Translations under genes and position numbers: made by a program | Source of the DNA: Glycomyces tenuis DSM 44171 | GTDB lineage: Bacteria > Actinomycetota > Actinomycetes > Mycobacteriales > Micromonosporaceae | DNA: 64,000 nucleotides | NCBI RefSeq assembly: GCF_000427885.1 | Contig: NZ_KE386601.1 | Coordinates: forward strand, 112,115-176,114 | Reading direction: 5' to 3' | Notes under the pieces: model-generated | Told to the model about the DNA's origin: nothing | Databases searched by the model: none | Seen by the model: only the letters and a program-made list of their open reading frames with translations | Part shown: in pieces, positions 1 through 8,665 of the stretch | How positions within the stretch are numbered: position 1 is the first letter of the stretch | How the letters are laid out: each line of letters starts with the position of its first letter

Positions 1-1539
1 ATCCTGGAACAGCTGGCGGCCGTGCACCTGCTCGAACACCACCACCCGGGCCGCTACCGCTTCCACGACCTCCTGCGTCTGTACGCCGAAGAGCGCGCGC
101 GATCCGAGGAGCCCTCTGGCGCCCGCGGAGCGGCCGAGCGGCGCCTGTTCGACTGGTACCTGGAACGGGCCGACGAGAGCCGACGCCTGCTGTACCCGGA
201 ACTGACCGCGATCGAGCCGCCCGCGGACGGCTCGCGGCCCCGGCTCGAACCCGAAGAGGCGGACGCCTGGATGACGCCCGAACGCGACAACCTCATCGCC
301 GTGCTCCGCCGGGCGGCCGAGGACGGGGGCGTGGGTCCGGCGTGGCGGCTGTTCGACGCTCTCGCCGGACTCGTGTGGCTGGGCGTCCACACCGCCGAGC
401 TGCTGCACATCGGCGAAGCCGTCCTCGCCGCCGCCGAGCGGGACGGCGACCCGCTCGGGCGCGCCGCGACCGAGATCGGCCTCGCGTGGGGCCTGATCAG
501 CGCCAACCATGCCGCCGAAGCGGTCGAGCACGGTGAAGCCGGCGCCGAGCTGGCGGCCGAGGCCGGATCGCCGAGGGCTCTGGCGGCGGCCGACCACCTC
601 CTCGCGCTCGGGTACGCCAGCATCGGACGGCCCCGTGTCGCGCTCGGCCACGTGCAGGCGGCGCTGCGGACCGCCCGGGAACTGGGCCACCCCGTCCTCG
701 AGCGCGAGAACCTCGAGGCGATGGCCGGCATCAACCTCCAGTTGGGGGCGCTCGAGACCGCGGTGGCCCTGCTCCAGGAGGAACTGCGCCTGACCGGAGG
801 CGAGGGCGTCCCCGCCACCGTCACGATGTACGGCAACCTCGCCAGCGCCTACCTGCTGCAAGGCCGCCTCGACCGGGCGCAGGAGTGCTTCGGAGGGCTG
901 GCGTCGGCCGGGGGCCGCGACTTCACCGCCCCCGCCCCCGCGACCGACGCCAGGGTCAGAGTGCGCCTCCTGCTGGCGACGGGCCGACCCGGTGAGGCGC
1001 TCGAGGTCGCGGCCGAGGCCGTCGAAGGGCTCGGCGAGCACCCCCAGCGCATCCGCGAAGCGACCGTGGTCGGCCTCCTCGCCGCGGCGCACCACGCGAA
1101 CGGCGAGTACGCCGAGGCCGTGGCCCGCTATGAGCGGGTGATCGACCTGACCGACCAGGGCTGGCACTACATGCGCGTCGACGCGCTCCTGGGCCGCGCG
1201 GGATCGCTCCTGCGCCTCGGCGACATCGACGGCGCCCGCAAGGGCGCGGAGTCGACGATCGCGGCGAGCCGCGCCTCCGGATACGGCGTACTGGAAGGCC
1301 TGGCGCTCAACCTGTTCGCCGAGATCGCGCTCGCCGAGGCCGATCCCCGCTCCGCCATCGCGCACGCCGCCGCCGCGCTGCGCAGCCACCGCGAGACCGG
1401 GCACCGGCCCGGTGCGGCGGCCGCACTGCGCCTGCTCGGCAAGGCCCACGACGGTGTCGGCGACGTGGAGCGGGCCGCGCGCCTCCACGACGAGGCGACC
1501 GCCTGCTACGCCGAGATGGGACTCACCGAGCCGCGATGA
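1..1539 (+). CDS. AfsR/SARP-type transcriptional regulator, C-terminal part (5' truncated)
   Basis: The frame is open from the first base, so the start lies outside the window and 512 residues are visible. The first ~30 residues (LRLYAEE region after a histidine-rich stretch) match the linker after the NB-ARC ATPase of AfsR-like regulators. The rest is alpha-helical, alanine/leucine-rich and repeat-like with ~40-residue periodicity, as in TPR domains. In this family an N-terminal winged-helix/BTAD part binds DNA, but it is not visible here, so a plain NB-ARC-TPR protein is also possible. The gene ends 19 bp before the stop of a convergent lipoprotein gene. Confidence 0.75.
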   Translation: MLEQLAAVHLLEHHHPGRYRFHDLLRLYAEERARSEEPSGARGAAERRLFDWYLERADESRRLLYPELTAIEPPADGSRPRLEPEEADAWMTPERDNLIAVLRRAAEDGGVGPAWRLFDALAGLVWLGVHTAELLHIGEAVLAAAERDGDPLGRAATEIGLAWGLISANHAAEAVEHGEAGAELAAEAGSPRALAAADHLLALGYASIGRPRVALGHVQAALRTARELGHPVLERENLEAMAGINLQLGALETAVALLQEELRLTGGEGVPATVTMYGNLASAYLLQGRLDRAQECFGGLASAGGRDFTAPAPATDARVRVRLLLATGRPGEALEVAAEAVEGLGEHPQRIREATVVGLLAAAHHANGEYAEAVARYERVIDLTDQGWHYMRVDALLGRAGSLLRLGDIDGARKGAESTIAASRASGYGVLEGLALNLFAEIALAEADPRSAIAHAAAALRSHRETGHRPGAAAALRLLGKAHDGVGDVERAARLHDEATACYAEMGLTEPR

Positions 1540-1558
1540 GCGCCGCCGTCCCGGACGG

Positions 1559-2149
1559 TCACTCGGTGGCGAAGAAGAACCCGGTCTGGCCGGTCGGCTG
1601 CCAGTCCTTGACGTTGAGGAGCACCGCCGCGGACCGGTCGACGGGAATCTGCGCGCAGAAGGCGCTGGTCACGGTCTCCCCCTCGGCGACCGGGCCGCCG
1701 GTGTAGAGCTCGGCGGGGAAGTTCGGGCCGCAGTCGTCATAGGCCACGCCGTCGATCCAGAACGCGAGGACCAGGTCCGAGTGGAAGCTGTTGTCCGGGT
1801 CGTCGCCCCGGTACGTGCCCTCGTAGACGACCTTCGCGAACTGGTGGCCCGGCTCGGGCTCCTCGGCGAGGAGCCCGGTGTCCGACATGATCGTCGCGGT
1901 GGCGTCGAGCTCGACGCCGGTCACGGCCACGTCCCAGCCCCAGATCTCGGCGCTGTCGCCGAGCGCGATCGGCGACTCGGGACCGGTCCCCGCCGACTCC
2001 CCGGCGCCGTCGCCCCCGTCCGAGGACTCGGCGCCGCCGCAGGCGCTGAGTCCGAAGAGGATCGCTGCGGCGATCAGTGCCGTGAAGGCTCGCCGAGGGC
2101 GCGTGCGGGCGACGGCGCGGACCTGATCGGTCGATCGCTGCCGGTTCAT
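1559..2149 (-). CDS. Small lipoprotein, DUF4352-like
   Basis: 196 residues. The start is the ATG at 2149, preceded by an AGGAGA ribosome site; the open frame further upstream runs through the tandem repeat and is ignored. Residues ~15-35 form a signal peptide ending in the lipobox LSAC, followed by a Gly/Ser/Asp-rich linker. The globular part has WDVAVTGVELDAT, a beta-sandwich pattern and two cysteines that could pair. It is a paralogue of the lipoprotein at 37593-38258, which carries WDVAVTEVELDAT. An extracellular ligand-binding or scaffold role is likely, but no substrate can be named. Confidence 0.75.
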   Translation of the reverse strand: MNRQRSTDQVRAVARTRPRRAFTALIAAAILFGLSACGGAESSDGGDGAGESAGTGPESPIALGDSAEIWGWDVAVTGVELDATATIMSDTGLLAEEPEPGHQFAKVVYEGTYRGDDPDNSFHSDLVLAFWIDGVAYDDCGPNFPAELYTGGPVAEGETVTSAFCAQIPVDRSAAVLLNVKDWQPTGQTGFFFATE

Positions 2150-2208
2150 ATCTCTCCTAAGCTCGGGTACGGATGCGCTGCAATGCGACGGGCTTCGGCG
2201 CGAACATC

Positions 2209-2340
2209 TTCGAAACCGCCTGTGGACCCCCTTGGGCACCGGCAGTGCGACGAGTCCCATCGCGGACCAGCGGATTCGAAACCGCCTGTGGACCCCCTTG
2301 GGCACCGGCAGTGCGACGAGTCCCATCGCGGACCAGCGGA
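2209..2340. repeat. Perfect 66-bp tandem duplication
   Basis: Bases 2209-2274 and 2275-2340 are identical over all 66 positions. The repeat lies between the end of the T7SS effector frame (2386) and the start of the lipoprotein gene (2149), upstream of that gene's ribosome site. The unit is a multiple of three, so it also duplicates 22 codons in an open minus-strand frame. That frame has no ribosome site and is probably not coding. The absence of any mismatch points to a recent event. Confidence 0.95.
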
Positions 2341-2385
2341 CCGGTCGAGGGCGCCGGGTTCGCGCCGCCGGCCGGGCCCGCCGGA

Positions 2386-3075
2386 TCACGACCTCTTGCC
2401 GGAGTCGCCGTCGGGGCCCGTGCCCTGCCTGGGCTCGGGCCCGGGCAGCCGGTTCCGGTTCGGCTCGAAGTAATTGGTGCGGTCGTTGGGGTCGGGGAGC
2501 GAAATCGGGCCCGGCAGCACTGGATCACCGGGGACGTTCGCGGCGCCGGTGGACGGGTTGTACGGGGCTTCGGCCGCCGGCGGGGCTCCGGTGAAGTCGT
2601 GCTCGATCCCCGCCGCGACGCCGGTGGCGAAACCGCCGTCCGTGATGAGGCCGACGATCATGTTCGCGACGTTCAGGGACCGCGTGAACACGCCCGGGCC
2701 CCCGGATTCGGATCGGCTGAACCAGCCCCTGAGCCGCCCGGCCACCTCTTGGGGCATGCTCCCCGCCCCCTGTTCCTCCAGCCGTCGCAGCGCCCCCGCG
2801 TTGCCCTCGGTGTCCGCCAGGGCCTGAACGAGGTCGTCCCCCGTCTGGCCGTCCCGGCGCGCCAGCGCCTCGAAGACGGACTGCATCTGGCTTCGACGGG
2901 GTTCGTCCAGGTCGCGCAGTGCGAAACGGCCGAGAGGGCCGAGGCCGGACTCCCTCGGCATCGTGACCAACCGCTCTCCGGCGGGTCCCGTCCCCGAAGC
3001 GACGAGGCCGCCGTCCACGGCGTCCGCTATTCCGAGATGGACCAGGGTGATCGTGCCGCCGTCTTCGAGTCGCAC
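2386..3075 (-). CDS. C-terminal part of a T7SS-type effector, downstream of an in-frame stop
   Basis: If translated on its own it would start at the GTG at 3075 (229 residues), but no ribosome site is visible there. The same frame is coding-like for 52 codons further upstream (3076-3231: NIPNLNVNPTPNIPNVD, a Pro/Asn linker, high GC3). It joins the 3232-3933 gene directly, with only one TAG between them. The most economical reading is one ~515-codon gene, 2386-3933, broken by an amber codon. The visible part has a helical core and a Pro/Gly/Asp-rich tail ending GDSGKRS. No enzymatic motif is recognised. Confidence 0.55.
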   Translation of the reverse strand: MRLEDGGTITLVHLGIADAVDGGLVASGTGPAGERLVTMPRESGLGPLGRFALRDLDEPRRSQMQSVFEALARRDGQTGDDLVQALADTEGNAGALRRLEEQGAGSMPQEVAGRLRGWFSRSESGGPGVFTRSLNVANMIVGLITDGGFATGVAAGIEHDFTGAPPAAEAPYNPSTGAANVPGDPVLPGPISLPDPNDRTNYFEPNRNRLPGPEPRQGTGPDGDSGKRS

Positions 3076-3231
3076 CGTCGGCGACGACCGGGGTCGAGCG
3101 GCACCCGCTCCGCTGTCGAGATCCGCCGGGGCGCCGTCGCCGCCGCGGCTTTGGACCGCAGGGGTGTCGATGTCGACGTTGGGGATGTTCGGCGTGGGGT
3201 TGACGTTGAGGTTCGGGATGTTGACCGCCCC

Positions 3232-3933
3232 CTAGAATTCGATGAGAAGTTTGAGGTTCTGGTAGCTGGCGATGAAGGCCATGACCCAGCCGAAGATGGT
3301 GCCGCACCATTCGATGACGGCGCCCACGATGCCGAGGGCGATCGCCGGCGCGGTCACGATGCCCATCGCCTCGAGCGAGTAGACGATGCACTTCGCGACG
3401 CAGTCGGCGATGAACTCCCGGATGAGTTCGCGGGTGATCGTCATCAGCCCGGCCGCGCCCTGGGTGGCCGCGCCCATCGACGCCGCCGTGCCGCTGAGAC
3501 CGCCGATCGCCTCGACGTTGTGCCCCATGAGCGCCCGGTACTTCTCGGCGGCCTCGCCGGTCCAGCCCGTCAGGTCCTTCGACAGCGCCGCCCCGAGCTC
3601 CTCCCAGATCGAGTACAGCTCGCTCGACATGTTGTGCCAGGTGGTGGAGTGGGCGGTCACCAGGTCGGGCTTGCCGGACACGAAGTCCAGTGCCTCGCGC
3701 ATCGGCTCGAAGTACTCCATCGCCCAGCCCAGGCCGTTCGACAGGAGCGCGCTGAACGGATCCATCGACGCTCCGTACACCTCGAACGCCAGGCCCAGGC
3801 CGCCGAGGCTCGCATCGACCCAGTTCTCGGACGAGATCGCGTCGGCCACCCCCTGGGCGCTTTCGAGCAGGCTCGAGCCGCTCCACGCCTCCCGAGTCGA
3901 CTCGACCTCCGCGATCAACGAGTCGTCGCCCAT
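3232..3933 (-). CDS. WXG100-superfamily-like secreted effector, N-terminal part
   Basis: 233 residues from the ATG at 3933, 4 bp after the EspC-like gene. Residues ~90-160 resemble a WXG100/PPE helical hairpin with a W-T-G turn at 124-126 (LTGWTGEAAEKY). A hydrophobic stretch follows at ~190-222. The family is exported by ESX/type VII systems, often with a C-terminal toxin or adhesin. The frame stops at TAG (3232-3234), yet the same frame continues as plausible coding sequence to 2386. Truncation, suppression or a base-call error are all possible. No ESX core genes (EccC and others) lie in the window. Confidence 0.7.
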   Translation of the reverse strand: MGDDSLIAEVESTREAWSGSSLLESAQGVADAISSENWVDASLGGLGLAFEVYGASMDPFSALLSNGLGWAMEYFEPMREALDFVSGKPDLVTAHSTTWHNMSSELYSIWEELGAALSKDLTGWTGEAAEKYRALMGHNVEAIGGLSGTAASMGAATQGAAGLMTITRELIREFIADCVAKCIVYSLEAMGIVTAPAIALGIVGAVIEWCGTIFGWVMAFIASYQNLKLLIEF

Positions 3934-3937
3934 GGCC

Positions 3938-4258
3938 CTATGCCTCCTGCTCCGCGAACAGCCCCTGCATCTCCTGCTGTGTCGCCTTGTCCGTGTCGTC
4001 GTAGGCGGCGGCCGCGGCCCGCAGCTCACCGGCGGCGAGCGTCAGGTTCTCCCGCACCCGCGCGACGAGCTGGTCCTGCGCCAGGTGGCGGTTCGCCATG
4101 ATCAGCGACATCCACAGGCAGTAGAAGCCGTACGCCTCGTCGTCCTGCACGATGTGCGTGCTGGCCTCCTCGATCGCATCGAAGCGCGCTGCCAGGGACT
4201 CCAGGGTCGCGGCGTGCTCCAGCAGCTCCTCGGACTCGACGGTGTATCCCTCGGCCAT
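3938..4258 (-). CDS. EspC/DUF2580-like type VII secretion target
   Basis: 106 residues, all helical, no signal peptide. It starts at the ATG 4258, sharing its A with the stop of the YbaB-like gene (TGATG). The centre DDEAYGFYC followed by a long amphipathic helix (LVARVRENLTLAAGELRAAAAAYDD, split here only by description) is the pattern of small ESX-secreted helical-hairpin proteins. In this family the protein is secreted alone or as a partner of a larger substrate, which fits the effector gene 4 bp downstream. The three genes are probably one operon. Confidence 0.75.
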   Translation of the reverse strand: MAEGYTVESEELLEHAATLESLAARFDAIEEASTHIVQDDEAYGFYCLWMSLIMANRHLAQDQLVARVRENLTLAAGELRAAAAAYDDTDKATQQEMQGLFAEQEA

Positions 4259-4650
4259 CACAGCTCCGCCGGCGAGGAGGGAACGAGACCACTGCGGAGA
4301 CGCTCGGCGATCGCCTGCCCCGCGGCACTGTCCTCGCCCATCGTCTCGCCGATGACCTGCGCGGTCTCTTCCGAAACGCGGCGGCGGGCCTCGGCGAGGG
4401 TCTCCATGAGCGCGCGGGAGGCGTCCTCGGGTCGGACGCGTTTGATCCGTTCGCTGAAGCTGACGTCGAGCAGCATCCCGCCGGAGTCGACGGTCACCTC
4501 GACGATGCGGTTCGGGTCGTGGTGCGTACACCGCAAGCCTTCGAGCCGTTCGTTCATCGCCTTCGTATCGGCCGCGAGCTTGTCGAGCCGGTCCTTCCAC
4601 GCCTCGACGCGGGCGACCGCCGCAGCGGGATCAGTCCCTCGAAAGTCCAT
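4258..4650 (-). CDS. YbaB/EbfC-family protein
   Basis: 130 residues starting at ATG 4650, with a GGAGGAGG-type ribosome site about 10 bp upstream. An N-terminal helix with Lys/Arg (~15-45) is followed by a beta-hairpin (IVEVTVDSGGMLLDVSF) and a C-terminal helix, the YbaB fold. Classical YbaB binds DNA as a dimer. In actinomycetes divergent YbaB proteins are often the first gene of cassettes encoding WXG/EspC substrates, as here, so a chaperone-like or regulatory role for those substrates is an inference. It overlaps the next gene by one base. Confidence 0.8.
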   Translation of the reverse strand: MDFRGTDPAAAVARVEAWKDRLDKLAADTKAMNERLEGLRCTHHDPNRIVEVTVDSGGMLLDVSFSERIKRVRPEDASRALMETLAEARRRVSEETAQVIGETMGEDSAAGQAIAERLRSGLVPSSPAEL

Positions 4651-4984
4651 GCAGCGCTGACCTCCTCCATGTCGGCGAAGCCGACTCGCGCCTGGCGGCC
4701 GGCTTCGTGTTGGCGAAGAGGTTAACCGTGGCGCCTTGCCGGACACTTGCCATAGTGTTGCGGCGCATCGGAGAAGGCGGCCCCGCAGGTCGTCGGGCGA
4801 GCCGAAGGGCGGAAAGTCGCCGTCGAGGGTCGGCTCAACGGTGGAAGAGCTGTGGACAAACCGGCGAGAACGCCGGTCGCCCCGCGGGCCATAGGCCGTT
4901 CTCGAAACCATGGGCTGTGGGTCCGAGCCCCACCGAAGACGAAGGGGCCACCGCCGAGCGGTGGCCCCTTCGTGTCGCCTTCGC
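4651..4984. other. Intergenic region with T7SS-operon promoter side and a terminator
   Basis: 334 bp between the YbaB-like gene and the protease stop, both on the minus strand. It holds the YbaB ribosome site, an 8-bp inverted repeat (CGAGAACG 4865-4872 / CGTTCTCG 4897-4904), and the strong hairpin at 4941-4971. No ORF with coding statistics is seen. Confidence 0.6.
4941..4971 (-). terminator. Terminator hairpin of the subtilase gene
   Basis: A 14-bp perfect stem (GAAGGGGCCACCGC with its complement) around a CGA loop, 13 bp after the protease stop. There is no U-tract, as is usual in high-GC actinomycetes. Confidence 0.85.
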
Positions 4985-6220
4985 CTACTCTGCGGCGAGG
5001 AACTCGGTGTTCAGCAGCAGGTTCGGGCTGCCGTTCGTCTCGCCGACGATGTCCGGGACCGCGTTCGACGTCAGCGCCTCGGCGACCTCGGCGGGCGTCG
5101 CCTCCGGGTTGGCCTCGAGGTACAGCGCCGCGACGCCCGCGACGTGCGGGGTCGCCATGGACGTGCCCGAGATGGTGTTCGAGGCGTCGTCGCCGTCGAT
5201 CCACGCCGAGGTGATCTCGTGGCCCGGCGCCATGATGTCGACGCACTCGCCCCAGTTCGACCACGAGGTCGCGGAGTCGGCCGAGTCGGTGGCGCCCACC
5301 GTGATAGCGCTCGGCTCCGAGGCCGGGGAGGTGTCGCACGCGTCCAGGCCGTCGTTGCCCGAGGCCAGCGCGAACGTCACGCCCGCGGCCACCGCCTCGG
5401 CGACCACGTCGTTCAGCGCCTGGCTGAAGGTGCCGCCCAGGCTCATGTTCGCGATCGACGGGCCCGAGGCGTTCGCCGCGATCCAGTCGATGCCCGCGAT
5501 GATGCCCGCGTACGAGCCCGTGCCGCCGCAGTCCAGGACGCGGACCGGCTCTAGCGTGACCTCCTTGGCCAGGCCGTAGGTCTCGCCGCCGATGGTGCCC
5601 GCGACGTGGGTGCCGTGGCCGTTGCAGTCCGAGGCGTCGCCGCCGAAGTCGATCGCGTCGTAGCCTTCGCCGACGCGGTCGCCGAACTCGCTGTGGGTCC
5701 GGTTGATCCCCGTGTCGAGGACGTACGCGGTGACGCCCGCGCCGCTGTAGTCGTACTCGTACGAGGCGTCGAGCGGCAGATCGGTCTGGTCGACGCGGTC
5801 GAGGCCCCACGAGGGCGGGTCGGTCTGGATGTCGGCGACGCTGACCGTCCGGTTCTGCTCGACGTAGGCCACCGCGTCGTCCGCGGCGAGTTCCACGGCC
5901 TCCTCGGGGCTCATCTCGGCGACGAAGCCGCCCAGGACGTCGAGCTCGTCGACCACCTCGACCGAGCCCGCCACGTCCTCCACCACGTCATCGACCATTG
6001 CCGAGACGCCTTGGGGCGCTTCCTCTTCGAGGACCACGAGGTATTCGCCGGCGATCGCGTCCGCCGACTCGGCGCCGAGGATGACGTCGGCGGGGTCCAC
6101 CGACTCGGTCTGTTCGGCGCTGGCCATCGCGTTCACCGCGAGCAGCGAGCCGCCGGCGACCGCGCCGGCAACCGCTATCGCAGCGCCGCGGCGGAGCCGC
6201 CGTTTTCCTGCCGTTGACAT
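4985..6220 (-). CDS. Secreted S8 (subtilisin/proteinase K-type) serine protease
   Basis: 411 residues. Signal peptide ~1-35 (KRRLRR then a hydrophobic core to ASA). An inhibitor I9 propeptide follows at ~58-130. The catalytic domain has Asp169 in VLDTGI, His202 in GHGTHVAG, the oxyanion Asn289 in ASGND and Ser354 in GTSMATPHVAG. The arrangement matches aqualysin/proteinase K-like peptidases, which are secreted and self-process. There is no C-terminal pre-peptidase or carbohydrate-binding domain. ATG at 6220 with AAGGAG upstream. Single-gene unit closed by the hairpin at 4941-4971. Confidence 0.95.
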   Translation of the reverse strand: MSTAGKRRLRRGAAIAVAGAVAGGSLLAVNAMASAEQTESVDPADVILGAESADAIAGEYLVVLEEEAPQGVSAMVDDVVEDVAGSVEVVDELDVLGGFVAEMSPEEAVELAADDAVAYVEQNRTVSVADIQTDPPSWGLDRVDQTDLPLDASYEYDYSGAGVTAYVLDTGINRTHSEFGDRVGEGYDAIDFGGDASDCNGHGTHVAGTIGGETYGLAKEVTLEPVRVLDCGGTGSYAGIIAGIDWIAANASGPSIANMSLGGTFSQALNDVVAEAVAAGVTFALASGNDGLDACDTSPASEPSAITVGATDSADSATSWSNWGECVDIMAPGHEITSAWIDGDDASNTISGTSMATPHVAGVAALYLEANPEATPAEVAEALTSNAVPDIVGETNGSPNLLLNTEFLAAE

Positions 6221-6712
6221 GACGGGGGAACTCCTTTGTGTTCAGCCCCTGGGGACGGCTGACGCGGGGGTGGCGTTGGGGGGTCGCCCGGGGGAGATGA
6301 TTCAACTGTTCGACCCATAAGGGCCTTATGTTCTGAGGCTAAGGTATAGAGCAAAGTTCGTAAAGGGCCCGAAAGCGAAAATTAAATCATTGAACGATCA
6401 CGCACAGTTTCTGTCTAAAAAAGACAATCTTCTCGAAGCGGACTCGTCACGGAGAGCGACATCGCGGTGCGACGGAGGAGGGCGGAGCGCGAACTCGCGT
6501 CGGTCCCGTGACACCGACGCTTTCGGGTTCTCCCGCCGAGGGTGGAAAAGCCGCCGTGAAATGGGAGGGCCTCGGACGGGAGGTGCGAATCAGTGAACGG
6601 CAACGCCGTCACCGAGCGGTGATCTCCGGCGAGGCCGCAGTGCGATGCCGGGTTCGCCTGCTTCGATTCGCCGTGGGCCCCAATGGTTCCATCGAGCCTC
6701 GGACGCCTCGGG
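6221..6712. other. Long intergenic region upstream of the protease
   Basis: 492 bp. The part at 6300-6430 is clearly AT-richer than its surroundings and contains the 15-bp palindrome CATAAGGGCCTTATG (6316-6330), a plausible operator or promoter element for the protease gene. The remainder up to the ABC-F stop shows short open frames without ribosome sites or coding bias. No RNA gene is recognised. Confidence 0.5.
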
Positions 6713-8530
6713 TCAGTCGGCCAGGTCCATCCAGCGCTCTTCGATCTCGTCGCGTTCGCGCTCCAGATCGCCCAGCCGCCCCTGAAGCTCGGTGAGCTTG
6801 CCGGGATCGGTCGCGAACTCGGCCATGTCGGCGTGGACGGCCGCGATCTTGTCCTCGACCTTCTCCAGGCGCCGCTCGAGCTTCGACAGCTCCTTCTGCG
6901 TGGCGCGGTCGATCGTCGACTGCGAAGGCGCCTTCGCCCGCGCGGCGGCCGGAGCGGCCGAGTCGCTCTTCGCCTCGGCCCGGCGCTCGAGGTACTCCTC
7001 GATGCCCCGCGGCAGCATCCGAAGGCGCTTGTCCCCCAGCAGCGCCCACGTCTCGTCGGCGACGCGCTCGGTGAAGTAGCGGTCGTGGCTGACCACGATC
7101 ATCGTGCCCGGCCAGTCGTCGAGCAGGTCCTCCAGCTGCGTCAGCGTCTCGATGTCGAGGTCGTTCGTCGGCTCGTCGAGGAACAGCACGTTCGGCTCGG
7201 CCATGAGCAGCCGCGCCAACTGGAGCCGCCGCCGCTGCCCGCCTGAGAGGTCGCGCACCAGCGTGCGCTGGCGCCCGCCGACGAAGCCCAGCCGCTCCGC
7301 CAGCTGCCCGGCCGTCATCTCCTTCCTGCCCCACTGGACCCGCTTGGCGACCCGCTCGATCGACTCGAGGACCCGCCACGAGCCGTCCAGGTCCTCCATG
7401 TGCTGCGTCAGCCACGCCAGCTTCACCGTCCGGCCCACCTTGACGCGCCCGGCCGCGGGCCGACGGTCCTCGGTCGCGTCGGCCAGGGTCCGCAGCAGCG
7501 AGGTCTTGCCCGCGCCGTTGACGCCGACCAGGCCGACGCGCTTGCCCGGCCCGAGCATCCAGTCGAGGTGCTCGAGCAGGACCTGGTCCCCGGCCTTGAC
7601 GGTCACGTCGTGCGCCTCGAAGACGGTCTTGCCGAGGCGCGCGGTGGCGAACGAGACCAGCTCGGCCGCATCGCGCGGCGGCGGCTCGTTCGCGATGAGC
7701 TCGTTGGCCGCGTCGACGCGGAACTTCGCCTTCGATGTGCGCGCCTTGGGGCCGCGCCTGAGCCAGGCGAGCTCCTTGCGCATCAGGTTCTGGCGCTTCT
7801 CCTCGGCGAGCGCGGCCTGGCGCTCGCGCTCGGCACGGGCCAGCACGTAGGCGCTGTAGCCGCCGTCGTACTCGAAGACGCTGCCGCCCTGGACGTCCCA
7901 GATCCGGTCGCACAGCTCGTCGAGGAACCACCGGTCGTGGGTGACGACGACGATCGCCGACTTCGTCGAGTTGAGGTAGGCCGCGAGCCAGGCGATGCCC
8001 TCGATGTCGAGGTGGTTGGTCGGCTCGTCGAGCAGGAGGAGGTCGGCGCCTTCGGTGACGCTCGCGGGCCGTCCGTCGGCACTGCCGACCAGGACGCGGG
8101 CGAGGTCGACGCGCCTGCGCTCGCCGCCGGAGAGCACGCCGATCCGCGAGTCGAGCCCGTCGGGCAGGCTCGGCGCGTCGAGGCCGCCGAACAAGCCGCC
8201 GAGGACTTCGCGCACGCGCGGCGAGGAGGCCCACTCGTGGGCGTCGGCGTCGCCGAACAGGGCGCTTCGCACGGTCGAGGCGTCGGGGAGCGTGTCGGTC
8301 TGGCCGAGGCTCGCGACGGTGGTCCCGCCGGTGCGGACGACGCGGCCGGAGTCGGGCTCCTCGGTGCGCGCGATGAGCTTCAGCAGCGTCGACTTCCCGT
8401 CGCCGTTGCGGCCGACGACGCCGATGCGCTGCCCGGCGGAGACGCCGAGCGAGACCGCATCGAGGATGACCTGGTCGGGGTAGGCCTTGGAGACGGTCTC
8501 GAGGTTCACGAGGTTCGGCGCTGCTGACAC
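6713..8530 (-). CDS. ABC-F family ATPase (Uup-like)
   Basis: 605 residues, soluble. Two complete ATPase domains: Walker A GRNGDGKST, signature LSGGERRR and LLLDEPTNHLD; then GVNGAGKTS, LSGGQRRR and FLDEPTNDLD. There are no membrane segments. Between them is a charged linker, and a C-terminal coiled coil rich in Glu/Arg covers the last ~65 residues. ABC-F proteins act on ribosomes (translation factor or antibiotic resistance) or on DNA (Uup); the coiled coil favours Uup-like. The GTG at 8530 is chosen because the Walker domain begins soon after. TAGCCT 8 bp upstream may be the -10 of a leaderless transcript. Confidence 0.9.
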   Translation of the reverse strand: MSAAPNLVNLETVSKAYPDQVILDAVSLGVSAGQRIGVVGRNGDGKSTLLKLIARTEEPDSGRVVRTGGTTVASLGQTDTLPDASTVRSALFGDADAHEWASSPRVREVLGGLFGGLDAPSLPDGLDSRIGVLSGGERRRVDLARVLVGSADGRPASVTEGADLLLLDEPTNHLDIEGIAWLAAYLNSTKSAIVVVTHDRWFLDELCDRIWDVQGGSVFEYDGGYSAYVLARAERERQAALAEEKRQNLMRKELAWLRRGPKARTSKAKFRVDAANELIANEPPPRDAAELVSFATARLGKTVFEAHDVTVKAGDQVLLEHLDWMLGPGKRVGLVGVNGAGKTSLLRTLADATEDRRPAAGRVKVGRTVKLAWLTQHMEDLDGSWRVLESIERVAKRVQWGRKEMTAGQLAERLGFVGGRQRTLVRDLSGGQRRRLQLARLLMAEPNVLFLDEPTNDLDIETLTQLEDLLDDWPGTMIVVSHDRYFTERVADETWALLGDKRLRMLPRGIEEYLERRAEAKSDSAAPAAARAKAPSQSTIDRATQKELSKLERRLEKVEDKIAAVHADMAEFATDPGKLTELQGRLGDLERERDEIEERWMDLAD

Positions 8531-8598
8531 GTGGACCAAGGCTACCGGGGGCGACGGCGGCGACGTCCGCGAGCCGGGCATCGGCACGGCCGCGCGAC

Positions 8599-8649
8599 TT
8601 GCCAACGCTTGCGGAGCCGTATATGGTGTCATCTGGATGTCATAATGAC
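8599..8649 (+). promoter_or_regulatory. Promoter and palindrome of the ABC exporter pair
   Basis: TTGCCA (8599-8604), 17-bp spacer, TATGGT (8622-8627). The palindrome GTCATAATGAC (8639-8649) sits just after the expected start point, where a repressor would act. It covers the ATG at 8645, which is one reason for preferring the ATG at 8666 as the start. Confidence 0.55.
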
Positions 8650-8665
8650 GTCAGATTGGAATCGC

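Noticed and set aside
4865-4940. tRNA-like CTCGAAA loop and GTGGG-TCCGAGC-CCCAC arm
   Set aside because: The putative anticodon stem does not pair and no acceptor stem is found.
6415-6612. Short open frames between the protease and ABC-F genes
   Set aside because: They have no ribosome site, low coding bias and overlap each other on both strands.
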